Source of the DNA: Actinomycetota bacterium
Lineage (GTDB): Bacteria; Actinomycetota; Acidimicrobiia; Acidimicrobiales; Ilumatobacteraceae
Length of the DNA stretch: 48,465 bases
Direction: 5' to 3'
NCBI GenBank assembly: GCA_963169665.1
Contig: CAUJET010000215.1
Span: 1 to 48,465, forward strand
The notes under the pieces were generated by a model, which saw nothing but the letters and a program-made list of their open reading frames with translations, was not told the origin of the DNA and made no database searches. Made by a program: the position numbers and the translations under genes. Shown here in pieces: positions 42,672-48,465 of the stretch (position 1 is the stretch's first letter; every line of letters starts with the position of its first letter).

Positions 42672-43826
42672 GTGCCCGACCGCTCGCCCTTCCTCCTCGA
42701 TCCCGACGTGGTGTTCCTGAACCACGGTTCCTTCGGTGCCGTTCCCGGCCCGGTGTTCGCGGAGTACCAGCGGCTGCAACTCGAGATGGAGCGCCAGCCG
42801 GTGGCATGGCTGCAGCGGAGCGCCGACACGTTGCTGGCCGAGGCCCGGCGGCGGCTCGCTGCCTACGTGGGCTGCTCCGCCGACGATCTGGTGTACGTGC
42901 CCAACCCCACCACCGCGATCAACATGGTCGCCAAGAGCCTCGCCTTCGAACCCGGCGACGAGATCCTCACCACCGACCACGAGTACGGCGCGATGGACCG
43001 CACGTGGAAGGTGATCTGTGCCGCGACCGGCGCCCGCTACGTCCAGGCCCACATCCCGTTCGCCCTCACCGCCGACGACTTCGTCGAGCGCGTGTGGTCG
43101 CAGCGCACCGCTCGCACCAAGGTGCTGTTCCTCAGCCACATGACGAGTGCCACCGCGATGAGGTTCCCCGTGGAGGAACTGGTGACGCGAGCACGCGAGG
43201 CCGGCATCCTCACGATCATCGACGGCGCGCACATCCCCGGACACGTGCCGCTCGACCTCACCAGGCTCGGCGCCGACATCTACACCGGCGCGAACCACAA
43301 GTGGCTGTGCGCACCCAAGGGATCGGCGTTCGTCCATGCGCGTCCCGAGGTGCAGCACCTGCTCCGGCCGCTCGTCGTGAGCTGGGGGTGGGAGAGCGAT
43401 CACCCGAGCGGTTCGCAGTTCGTCGATCACCACGAATGGCAGGGCACCCGCGACCTGTCGCCGTTCCTCGCCACACCGGCAGCGATCGACTGGGTCAACG
43501 CCCAGGACTGGCCGGCCGTGCAGGCACGCTGTCACGCCCGCCTGCGCAGCGCGCTGGCACGGATCGACGACATGACCGGGCAGCCCTCCGCGTATGCCGA
43601 GGACGGGTTCGACTGGTTCGCCCAGCTCGCCGTCGTCCGGCTGCCCGACCTCGATCCCGTCGTGTTGAAGCAACGGCTCTACGACGAGTTCCGCGTCGAG
43701 ACACCCGTCCATCGCTTCCGCGACCAGGTGCTGCTGCGCATCTCGATCGTCACCTACAACACCGACGACGACGTCGACGCGCTGGTGAACGCGCTCAGCG
43801 TGCTCCTGCCGCAGCTCACCGCATGA
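42672..43826 (+). CDS. Class V aminotransferase (isopenicillin N epimerase-like)
   Basis: 384 residues. Features of the class V / IPN-epimerase-like family: FLNHGSFGAVPGPVF at the N-terminus, YVPNPTTAINMVAKSL, LTTDHEYGAM, IIDGAHIPGHVPLDL and the PLP lysine in YTGANHKWLCAPKGSAFVH. Activity could be a racemase/epimerase, desulfurase or aminotransferase. GTG 42672 (MPDRSPFLL) is leaderless by the TAACCT box. An EamA transporter begins one base after its stop, so export or import of its amino-acid product or substrate is likely. Confidence 0.87.
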   Translation: MPDRSPFLLDPDVVFLNHGSFGAVPGPVFAEYQRLQLEMERQPVAWLQRSADTLLAEARRRLAAYVGCSADDLVYVPNPTTAINMVAKSLAFEPGDEILTTDHEYGAMDRTWKVICAATGARYVQAHIPFALTADDFVERVWSQRTARTKVLFLSHMTSATAMRFPVEELVTRAREAGILTIIDGAHIPGHVPLDLTRLGADIYTGANHKWLCAPKGSAFVHARPEVQHLLRPLVVSWGWESDHPSGSQFVDHHEWQGTRDLSPFLATPAAIDWVNAQDWPAVQARCHARLRSALARIDDMTGQPSAYAEDGFDWFAQLAVVRLPDLDPVVLKQRLYDEFRVETPVHRFRDQVLLRISIVTYNTDDDVDALVNALSVLLPQLTA

Positions 43827-43827
43827 C

Positions 43828-44661
43828 ATGGCGCTGACCTACGCGGTCGTCGCCGCCGTCCTGCTCGGCGCGTCGGATTTCTTCGCCGCACGGGCTGCGC
43901 GCACCACGGCGTCGATCACGGTGACCCGCTCCGCCGTCGCTGTGTCGACCGCACTGTCGCCCGTGCTGCTCCTCCTCGTCGACTCACGTTGGATCGCCCG
44001 CGACGTCGTCATCGGCGTGTTGTCGGGCCTGGCGATGACCACGGGGCTGTTGCTGCTCTACCGGGGCTACTCGGTGGCACGCATGGGCATCGTCGCCCCC
44101 ATGTCGTCGGTGCTGCTCGCCGCCGTTCCGGTGGTCTACGACCTGCTCCGTGGGGAACGCCCGTCGGCCCTCGGTGCGGTGGGCATGGCCGTCGGGCTGG
44201 CCGCACTGGCGCTCACCGGCTACACGCCCGGCGGTACGGGCAGCGTGCGACTCGGGGCGATCCTCGGCGTGAGCTCCGGTGTCGCGTTCGGCATCGCGTT
44301 CACGTTGATGGGGGAGGTGAGTGACGACAGCGGCCTCGCGCCCGTCGTCGTGCAGCGTTTCGCAGGCCTCGCGATGCTCACCGTCGTCGGCGTGCTGGGC
44401 AGCGCACCGTTCTTCGCATCGGAGCGCATGGCCCGGCGGTCGATCCTGGCCACCGGCACGTTCGCCGTGTTCGCGATCGCATCGCTGCAGCTCGGCTTCC
44501 AGGAAGGGTCGTCCGGCCCGGTCTCGGTCGCCGCATCGCAGTTCGGCACCGTGGCGGTCATCCTGTCGGTGCTGTTCAACCGTGAACGGATGCGGTGGTG
44601 GCAGTCCGTGGGTCTCGGCGCCGCCGCCGTCGGCGTCGCGTTGATGGCCGCTGGCGGCTGA
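43828..44661 (+). CDS. EamA-family (DMT) transporter
   Basis: 277 residues, almost entirely hydrophobic with about ten helices arranged as two EamA repeats (first repeat from MALTYAVVAAVLLGASDFFA, second from SVRLGAILGVSSGVAFGIAF). DMT-family permeases of this size carry amino acids or other small metabolites. ATG 43828 follows the aminotransferase stop by one base, so the two are co-transcribed. The stop abuts the stop of the convergent P450 gene, forming TGATCA. Confidence 0.88.
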   Translation: MALTYAVVAAVLLGASDFFAARAARTTASITVTRSAVAVSTALSPVLLLLVDSRWIARDVVIGVLSGLAMTTGLLLLYRGYSVARMGIVAPMSSVLLAAVPVVYDLLRGERPSALGAVGMAVGLAALALTGYTPGGTGSVRLGAILGVSSGVAFGIAFTLMGEVSDDSGLAPVVVQRFAGLAMLTVVGVLGSAPFFASERMARRSILATGTFAVFAIASLQLGFQEGSSGPVSVAASQFGTVAVILSVLFNRERMRWWQSVGLGAAAVGVALMAAGG

Positions 44662-45987
44662 TCAGCGCCGGCCGACCATTGCGTGCACGCCACCTGCGGG
44701 GACCGTGGTGGCGAGCCCGGTCGGTGCCGGCACGGCCCCGACGACCCGGAGGTCGACGTCGCGGGCGAGGTGGATCGCGATCACCTTCAACTCGGTGATC
44801 GCCATCGCGAACCCGAGGCAGCGTCGGGCACCGCCACCGAAGACGACCCATGACGAGGGCGCGATCCGTCGGTGCGCCGGATGTCCCTCGACCCACCGTC
44901 CCGGCTCGAACTCCAGCGGGTCCGGCCACCAGCGAGGATCTCGCTGGGTGATCCACGGCGAGTACATGATCATGCGGCCGGCGGGCACGGTGCGTCCGCA
45001 CACCTCGACGTCGCGTTCCACCCGGCGTCCGCTCACCGCACCGGGCGGCCAGAGACGGAGCGACTCGCTGACCACACCGTCGAGCCAGTGCATCTGTTGC
45101 AGCGCGACGGCGTCCACCGGCGCCCCGTCGGGGAGCACCCGCTCGATCTCGGCGCGCAGGTCGGCGAGCACCTCGGGCCGCGACAGCAGCGCGTGCGCCA
45201 TCCACGCCGCGGCCGCTGCCGTGGTGTCGTACCCGGCTGCGACGAGGCTCACCACCTGATCGCGCACCTCCACGTCGCTGAGCGCGGCCTCGCCCTCCTG
45301 TGCCTCGAGCAGCCACGAGAGGACGTCGTTGCGTTCCTGGTCCGCCGGCGCACCACGCCGTCGGGCGATCTCCGCGTAGACGAGCCGGTCGGCCGCATCA
45401 CGGGCCGCCATCGCCGTGCGGTAGGGCGGGAACCACCGTCGATCGACACGCCGCCACGGGGGCCGGTTGATGTACACGAGCGCCGGTTCGAGGTGGTCGC
45501 CGAACTGCGTCGCCTGCGCCGCGAAGTCGTCGCCGAACAGGGTACGCATCACGATCCGCCGGATGCACGCCCGCATGGCGGTGTGCAGCTCCACGGTCTC
45601 GCCCTCGGTCCACTCGCCGACGGTGCGCGTCACCTCCTCCGACATCGTCGCGACGTAACCGTCGATGCGGCGACGGTGGAACGCTGGCTGCACCACGCGT
45701 CGGCGCCGGGCGTGATCGTCACCGTCGCTGACGACCAGTGCCGTCTCGCCGTCGACGGGGATGAGCGTCTGCAGGAAGTCGTGCCAGGAGAAGTGATCGG
45801 CGTGCGACGACAGGATCGTCTCGTTCGCCTCCGCACCGAACGCGTACACGAACCGTTGCGGTCCCCACCCCACGTCGACGACGTCGCCGAGCTCGGCCAG
45901 GTCTGCCAGCGCCCCGTGCAGATCGGTCGCCGCGAGTCGGGCGACGCGGAGCGATCGTCCGATCGACGGCCGCACCGGCGCCGTCAC
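44662..45987 (-). CDS. Cytochrome P450
   Basis: 441 residues with all P450 landmarks: I-helix AAGYDTTAAAAAWM, K-helix ESLRLWPPG (ExxR), the PERF-like EFEPGRW and the heme-ligating Cys in FGGGARRCLGFAMA. Cytoplasmic and soluble in type; a separate ferredoxin and reductase would be needed and none is in the window. GTG 45987 overlaps the stop of the TetR gene (GTGA), so the regulator probably controls it. No signal or fusion domain. Substrate unknown. Confidence 0.94.
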   Translation of the reverse strand: MTAPVRPSIGRSLRVARLAATDLHGALADLAELGDVVDVGWGPQRFVYAFGAEANETILSSHADHFSWHDFLQTLIPVDGETALVVSDGDDHARRRRVVQPAFHRRRIDGYVATMSEEVTRTVGEWTEGETVELHTAMRACIRRIVMRTLFGDDFAAQATQFGDHLEPALVYINRPPWRRVDRRWFPPYRTAMAARDAADRLVYAEIARRRGAPADQERNDVLSWLLEAQEGEAALSDVEVRDQVVSLVAAGYDTTAAAAAWMAHALLSRPEVLADLRAEIERVLPDGAPVDAVALQQMHWLDGVVSESLRLWPPGAVSGRRVERDVEVCGRTVPAGRMIMYSPWITQRDPRWWPDPLEFEPGRWVEGHPAHRRIAPSSWVVFGGGARRCLGFAMAITELKVIAIHLARDVDLRVVGAVPAPTGLATTVPAGGVHAMVGRR

Positions 45988-46580
45988 GAGGGCACCTGCT
46001 GCGACGCGGCCCCGGCAGTGGTGGCCGCCGTGACGATCATGGCCCACGCCTGCGCGAACCGTTCGTCGTCGACGTCGTTCGGCGTCCTGCCGGTGAACGC
46101 CTCGATGATCTTGAAATTGACCAACGAGCCGACGGTGACCGCGGCGATCGCCTCGGCATCGACGCCGGGGGAGCCCGAGGAGAGGGACGCGATCCGGTCG
46201 GCGGTCTCGCGGTACGTCGATTGGATCAGACGTTCGCTCATCCGTTCGAACAGCTCCGGGAACGCGTCGAGATCCCGGAACAGCACCTTCATCAGGTCGC
46301 GTTGGTCGTCGAGGGTCCGCAGCGCCGCTCGTGCCGTCTCGAGCACCGAGCCGGCATCCGACGATGCTGCCGCTGCCGCTTCGTCGCGTGCGCTGAGCTC
46401 TGCGTCGAGGGCCGCGTCGAGGATCGCGAACTTCGATCGGAAGTGCCGATAGGTGCCACCGGTGCGGGGCTGGAACCCCGCGGCCTGCTCGATGTCGGCC
46501 ATCGTCGTGGCCGCATACCCCTTGTCGGCGAAGCACCGCATCGCCGCGCGGAGGATCCGTTCCTTCGGGTCGTCGCTCAT
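45984..46580 (-). CDS. TetR-family regulator upstream of P450
   Basis: 198 residues. The N-terminal helix-turn-helix (RILRAAMRCFADKGYAATTM, then IEQAAGFQPRTGGTYRHFRS) is typical TetR; the C-terminal domain resembles regulators of lipid or xenobiotic genes. ATG 46580 (MSDDPKERIL) is used and has TTGACT/AAGTGT promoter elements directly upstream. Translationally coupled to the P450 gene, divergent from the thioesterase-like gene 88 bases away, so it may control both units. Confidence 0.9.
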   Translation of the reverse strand: MSDDPKERILRAAMRCFADKGYAATTMADIEQAAGFQPRTGGTYRHFRSKFAILDAALDAELSARDEAAAAASSDAGSVLETARAALRTLDDQRDLMKVLFRDLDAFPELFERMSERLIQSTYRETADRIASLSSGSPGVDAEAIAAVTVGSLVNFKIIEAFTGRTPNDVDDERFAQAWAMIVTAATTAGAASQQVPS

Positions 46581-46582
46581 AC

Positions 46583-46616
46583 GCAAACACTTGCTTGCAC
46601 CAGTGGTTCGAGTCAA
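46583..46616 (-). promoter_or_regulatory. Promoter and operator of the TetR-P450 pair
   Basis: Minus strand: TTGACT (46616-46611) and AAGTGT (46592-46587) with an 18-base spacer; AAGTGT lies six bases before ATG 46580. GCAA-ACAC-TTGC (46583-46594) is a perfect 4-bp inverted repeat over the -10 and start site, with a second TTGC following, a likely autoregulatory operator. Confidence 0.5.
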
Positions 46617-46668
46617 GCAGACGTCGGTCGTCCCGTGCCGGCCATTGCCGGCCTGGCAGGATCGCGGC

Positions 46669-47082
46669 ATGACCGGCAGCCTCGTGACCGTCGACGACAT
46701 CAACGCGTTCCTCGAACGCGACTTCCCGGGCAACGGCAACCGGTGCGAGGCGGTGGGGGAGCGCTGGGCGACGGCGATCCTGCCGACCGATGCGGTCAAC
46801 CTCCGCCCGGGCGGGATCATCAGCGGCCCCACCGTGTTCGGCATCTGCGACGCCGCGCTGTACTACGCGTGCTTCACGGCCATCGGGATCGAACCGATGA
46901 CGCTCACGAGCGAACTGTCGATCCGCTTCATGCGCCCGGCCCGCGGCGAGGTGCTGCGCGCACGGGCCGACCTGCACCAGGTGGGTCGACGGTCGATCAT
47001 CGGGTCGATCGTCGCCTGGACCGACGATTCGGCCAAGCCGGTCGCCGTCGCCCAGGGCACCTACGTCCGACCGTCCGCCTGA
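46669..47082 (+). CDS. PaaI-like hotdog thioesterase
   Basis: 137 residues of the hotdog fold. The central helix region LRPGGIISGPTVFGICDAAL matches the PaaI/acyl-CoA thioesterase pattern (usually GG..h.G....hhD), and strands follow in LSIRFMRPARGEVLRARADL. Probably hydrolyses an acyl- or aryl-CoA. ATG 46669 has CAGGAT six bases upstream, which could be a -10 box or a weak AGGA ribosome binding site. Divergent from the TetR-P450 pair; followed by a strong terminator. Confidence 0.8.
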   Translation: MTGSLVTVDDINAFLERDFPGNGNRCEAVGERWATAILPTDAVNLRPGGIISGPTVFGICDAALYYACFTAIGIEPMTLTSELSIRFMRPARGEVLRARADLHQVGRRSIIGSIVAWTDDSAKPVAVAQGTYVRPSA

Positions 47083-47108
47083 TCCGGCGCCGCACGCGCC
47101 GATCGGTC

Positions 47109-47143
47109 CACGATGCCGGGGGAGGCGCGCCCCCGCCATCGTG
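47109..47143 (+). terminator. Terminator hairpin after thioesterase gene
   Basis: Arms 47109-47122 (CACGATGCCGGGGG) and 47130-47143 (CCCCCGCCATCGTG) pair over 14 positions with one mismatch around a 7-base loop. It stands 26 bases after the thioesterase stop and three bases before the -10 box of the next gene, insulating the two. Confidence 0.75.
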
Positions 47144-47145
47144 AC

Positions 47146-47151
47146 TAGGGT
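47146..47151 (+). promoter_or_regulatory. -10 box of FKBP gene (leaderless)
   Basis: TAGGGT exactly 8 bases before ATG 47160, identical in sequence and spacing to the TetR gene at 34377. No Shine-Dalgarno. Confidence 0.5.
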
Positions 47152-47159
47152 CGGCGCCC

Positions 47160-47537
47160 ATGACCGAGCGCACCAAGCCCTCCATCACCATCCCCGAGGG
47201 CGAGCCGCCCGCCGAGCTCCACATCGACGACGAGATCGTCGGTGACGGCGAGGAGGCGGTGATCGGCAAGCGCGTGATCGTGCACTACGCGGGCGTGGCA
47301 TGGAGCACGGGCCGCGAGTTCGACGCCAGCTGGAACCGCGGCGACACCTTCGACTTCCGTCTCGGTGCTCGCGAAGTGATCGAGGGCTGGGACAAGGGCG
47401 TTGCCGGCATGAAGGTGGGCGGACGCCGTCGCCTCACGATCCCGCCCGACATGGGCTACGGCAGCCGTGGCGCCGGCGGCGTCATCAAGGGCGGCGAGAC
47501 CCTCGTCTTCGTCGTCGACCTCGTCGCCGTCCGCTGA
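47160..47537 (+). CDS. FKBP-type peptidyl-prolyl cis-trans isomerase
   Basis: 125 residues, a single FKBP domain: VIVHYAGVAWSTGREFDASW, DFRLGAREVIEGWDKGVAGM, KVGGRRRLTIPPDMGYGSRG and the terminal GETLVFVVDLVAVR. The active-site aromatic residues (Tyr in VHYAG, Trp in EGWDKG, Tyr in GYGSRG) are present. No signal peptide, so cytoplasmic. Probably leaderless from TAGGGT. Its stop lies in a short 10-bp tandem repeat. Confidence 0.95.
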   Translation: MTERTKPSITIPEGEPPAELHIDDEIVGDGEEAVIGKRVIVHYAGVAWSTGREFDASWNRGDTFDFRLGAREVIEGWDKGVAGMKVGGRRRLTIPPDMGYGSRGAGGVIKGGETLVFVVDLVAVR

Positions 47538-47566
47538 TCGTCGCTGATCGTCGCTGATCGTCGCTG
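47531..47566. repeat. 10-bp tandem repeat at FKBP stop codon
   Basis: The unit TCGCTGATCG (first copy CCGCTGATCG) is repeated three times with a partial fourth across the FKBP stop codon. Each copy carries a further TGA. The gap to the next gene is only 38 bases. Confidence 0.85.
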
Positions 47567-47575
47567 CGGTGCGAT

Positions 47576-48394
47576 TCACGCGCCGACGTCGATCACCAAC
47601 CGCTGCGGGTCACGCAGCATGCTGACCCGCAGGTCACGCTCCCGGTCGAGACCGACTGCCCACACCTGCACACCCTCGAAGTTGTCGATCAGACGGATCT
47701 CCTCGATCCACTCGACGTCGTCGGGGAACAGGTCGACGGCCCCGGCGTATCCGGTCGGGACGCCGTTCGGGTCCACCTCGTACATCCACGCCTCCGCCGT
47801 GACGAGCAGGGTGGCCTCGCCGCGAATCGTCACGAACTGGTCGTCGGTCTGGCCGAGCGTGACCGGGTCGTCGGTGTAGCGCACCCAGTACCCGGGCGGG
47901 ATCGCCGGCGTCGGCGCCTCGCCGGGAGCGAACTCGATCACGAGTCGCTCGAAGCACTCGTGAGCACCGGTACGGATGTCGACGCCCACCATGGAGGTGA
48001 GTCCACCGGGGAAGTCCGACTGCACGCCGTCGCGTCCACCGATCGACGGGCACGTCGGAACCGTGGTGCTGGTCGCCGCCATGGGCGTGCTCGTGCTGCT
48101 CGTCGCCGGCGCAGGGACCGGGGAGCTCGTCCCGGGCGCCGACGTCGCCGGGGGAGTCGTCGCCGGGGGAGTCGTGGGGGTGACCGTGGCCGCGACTTCG
48201 GTCGTGGTCACGTCGGTCGTGGTCACGTCGGTGGTCGCCGCGCTCGCGGTCGTCGCCGGCGCGGTGTCGTCGCCCGCCGAACACGACACGATCGACAACG
48301 ACATGGCCGACAACGACATGACCGACCACGCGACGGCCAGCGCAGCGCTCCGGCGACCGGCGGCGAACGACCGGGGGACGATCACGGTGGTCAT
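47576..48394 (-). CDS. Secreted AMIN-like-domain lipoprotein
   Basis: 272 residues from ATG 48394. Signal with a lipobox-like IVSC at about residue 38 (MSLSAMSLSIVSC), then a Thr/Pro/Ser/Ala-rich linker of about 75 residues built from short repeats (TTDVTTTDVTTTEV), and a C-terminal beta-rich domain (VGVDIRTGAHECFERLVIEF, GEAPTPAIPPGYWVRYTDDP, LRVSMLRDPQRLVIDVGA) resembling the actinobacterial AMIN-like family. Exposed on the cell surface; the role is unknown. The frame is open further upstream to 48463, but the signal peptide fits this start. CACGAT six bases before the ATG may be a -10 box. Confidence 0.75.
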   Translation of the reverse strand: MTTVIVPRSFAAGRRSAALAVAWSVMSLSAMSLSIVSCSAGDDTAPATTASAATTDVTTTDVTTTEVAATVTPTTPPATTPPATSAPGTSSPVPAPATSSTSTPMAATSTTVPTCPSIGGRDGVQSDFPGGLTSMVGVDIRTGAHECFERLVIEFAPGEAPTPAIPPGYWVRYTDDPVTLGQTDDQFVTIRGEATLLVTAEAWMYEVDPNGVPTGYAGAVDLFPDDVEWIEEIRLIDNFEGVQVWAVGLDRERDLRVSMLRDPQRLVIDVGA

Positions 48395-48465
48395 GCGCTC
48401 ATCGTGCGCCCGGCCGGCGGCGCTGCCAACGGACCGAGGTCCTGATCGGTGGCCCCACGCCAAGG

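Overview
The window is about 48.5 kb of very GC-rich, densely packed DNA. Genes often overlap by 1-4 bases (ATGA or GTGA junctions). At least ten genes appear to be leaderless: an actinobacterial-type -10 box (xAxxxT, often TAGTGT or TAGGGT) sits 6-9 bases before the start codon and no Shine-Dalgarno is seen. The gene content (heterotetrameric sarcosine oxidase, dimethylglycine dehydrogenase, MttB family, hut operon with HutF, cytochrome P450, LLM flavoprotein, threonine/proline-rich lipoproteins) fits a heterotrophic actinobacterium, probably of the Acidimicrobiia (Ilumatobacter-like). That placement is inference; there is no rRNA in the window. I see no tRNA, CRISPR array, insertion sequence or prophage. 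No stretch longer than 300 bases lacks a gene; the longest gap (15205-15447) holds a tandem repeat array.

Layout. 3-5674 (+): a peptide/nickel-type ABC importer (partial binding protein, two permeases, one protein with both ATPase domains), ending at a strong hairpin shared with the convergent sox operon. 5776-9806 (-): soxA-G-B-D for sarcosine oxidation, whose alpha subunit keeps two iron-sulfur cysteine sets. 9965-13622 (+): a heterodimeric ABC exporter. 13656-15204: two small membrane proteins and a nitroreductase. 15285-15398: six copies of a 19-bp repeat. 15448-19560 (-): an MttB-family methyltransferase followed by a dimethylglycine/sarcosine dehydrogenase, divergent from an enolase-superfamily dehydratase (19658-20803). 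20618-25350 (-): a cyclic-diphosphoglycerate synthase-like NTPase, a carbamate kinase and two paralogous polytopic membrane proteins. 25496-27143 (-): IclR regulator and lipoprotein.

27174-39712 (+) is the most interesting region. The hut operon runs hutH, hutU, a phytanoyl-CoA-dioxygenase-like gene, a peptide-deformylase-like gene, hutF, hutI. HutF makes N-formylglutamate, but no hutG is present; the deformylase-like gene sits where hutG is needed and could release glutamate and formate. After a TetR gene comes a three-gene NAD-linked formate dehydrogenase. Its catalytic subunit has an in-frame UGA at the selenocysteine position, followed by a SECIS-like hairpin with the GGUCU apical loop known from E. 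coli fdhF. Its alpha subunit is split: the iron-sulfur N-terminal part is the last gene of the operon and the catalytic part is the first. Histidine breakdown to glutamate plus formate, and formate to CO2 plus NADH, would thus be encoded side by side. Upstream, the methylamine and sarcosine genes also feed one-carbon units that can end as formate.

39758-48394: an LLM flavoprotein, a small unknown protein, a PLP decarboxylase/lyase divergent from a class V aminotransferase across only 23 bp, an EamA transporter, a TetR-P450 pair, a PaaI-like thioesterase, an FKBP prolyl isomerase and a secreted lipoprotein.
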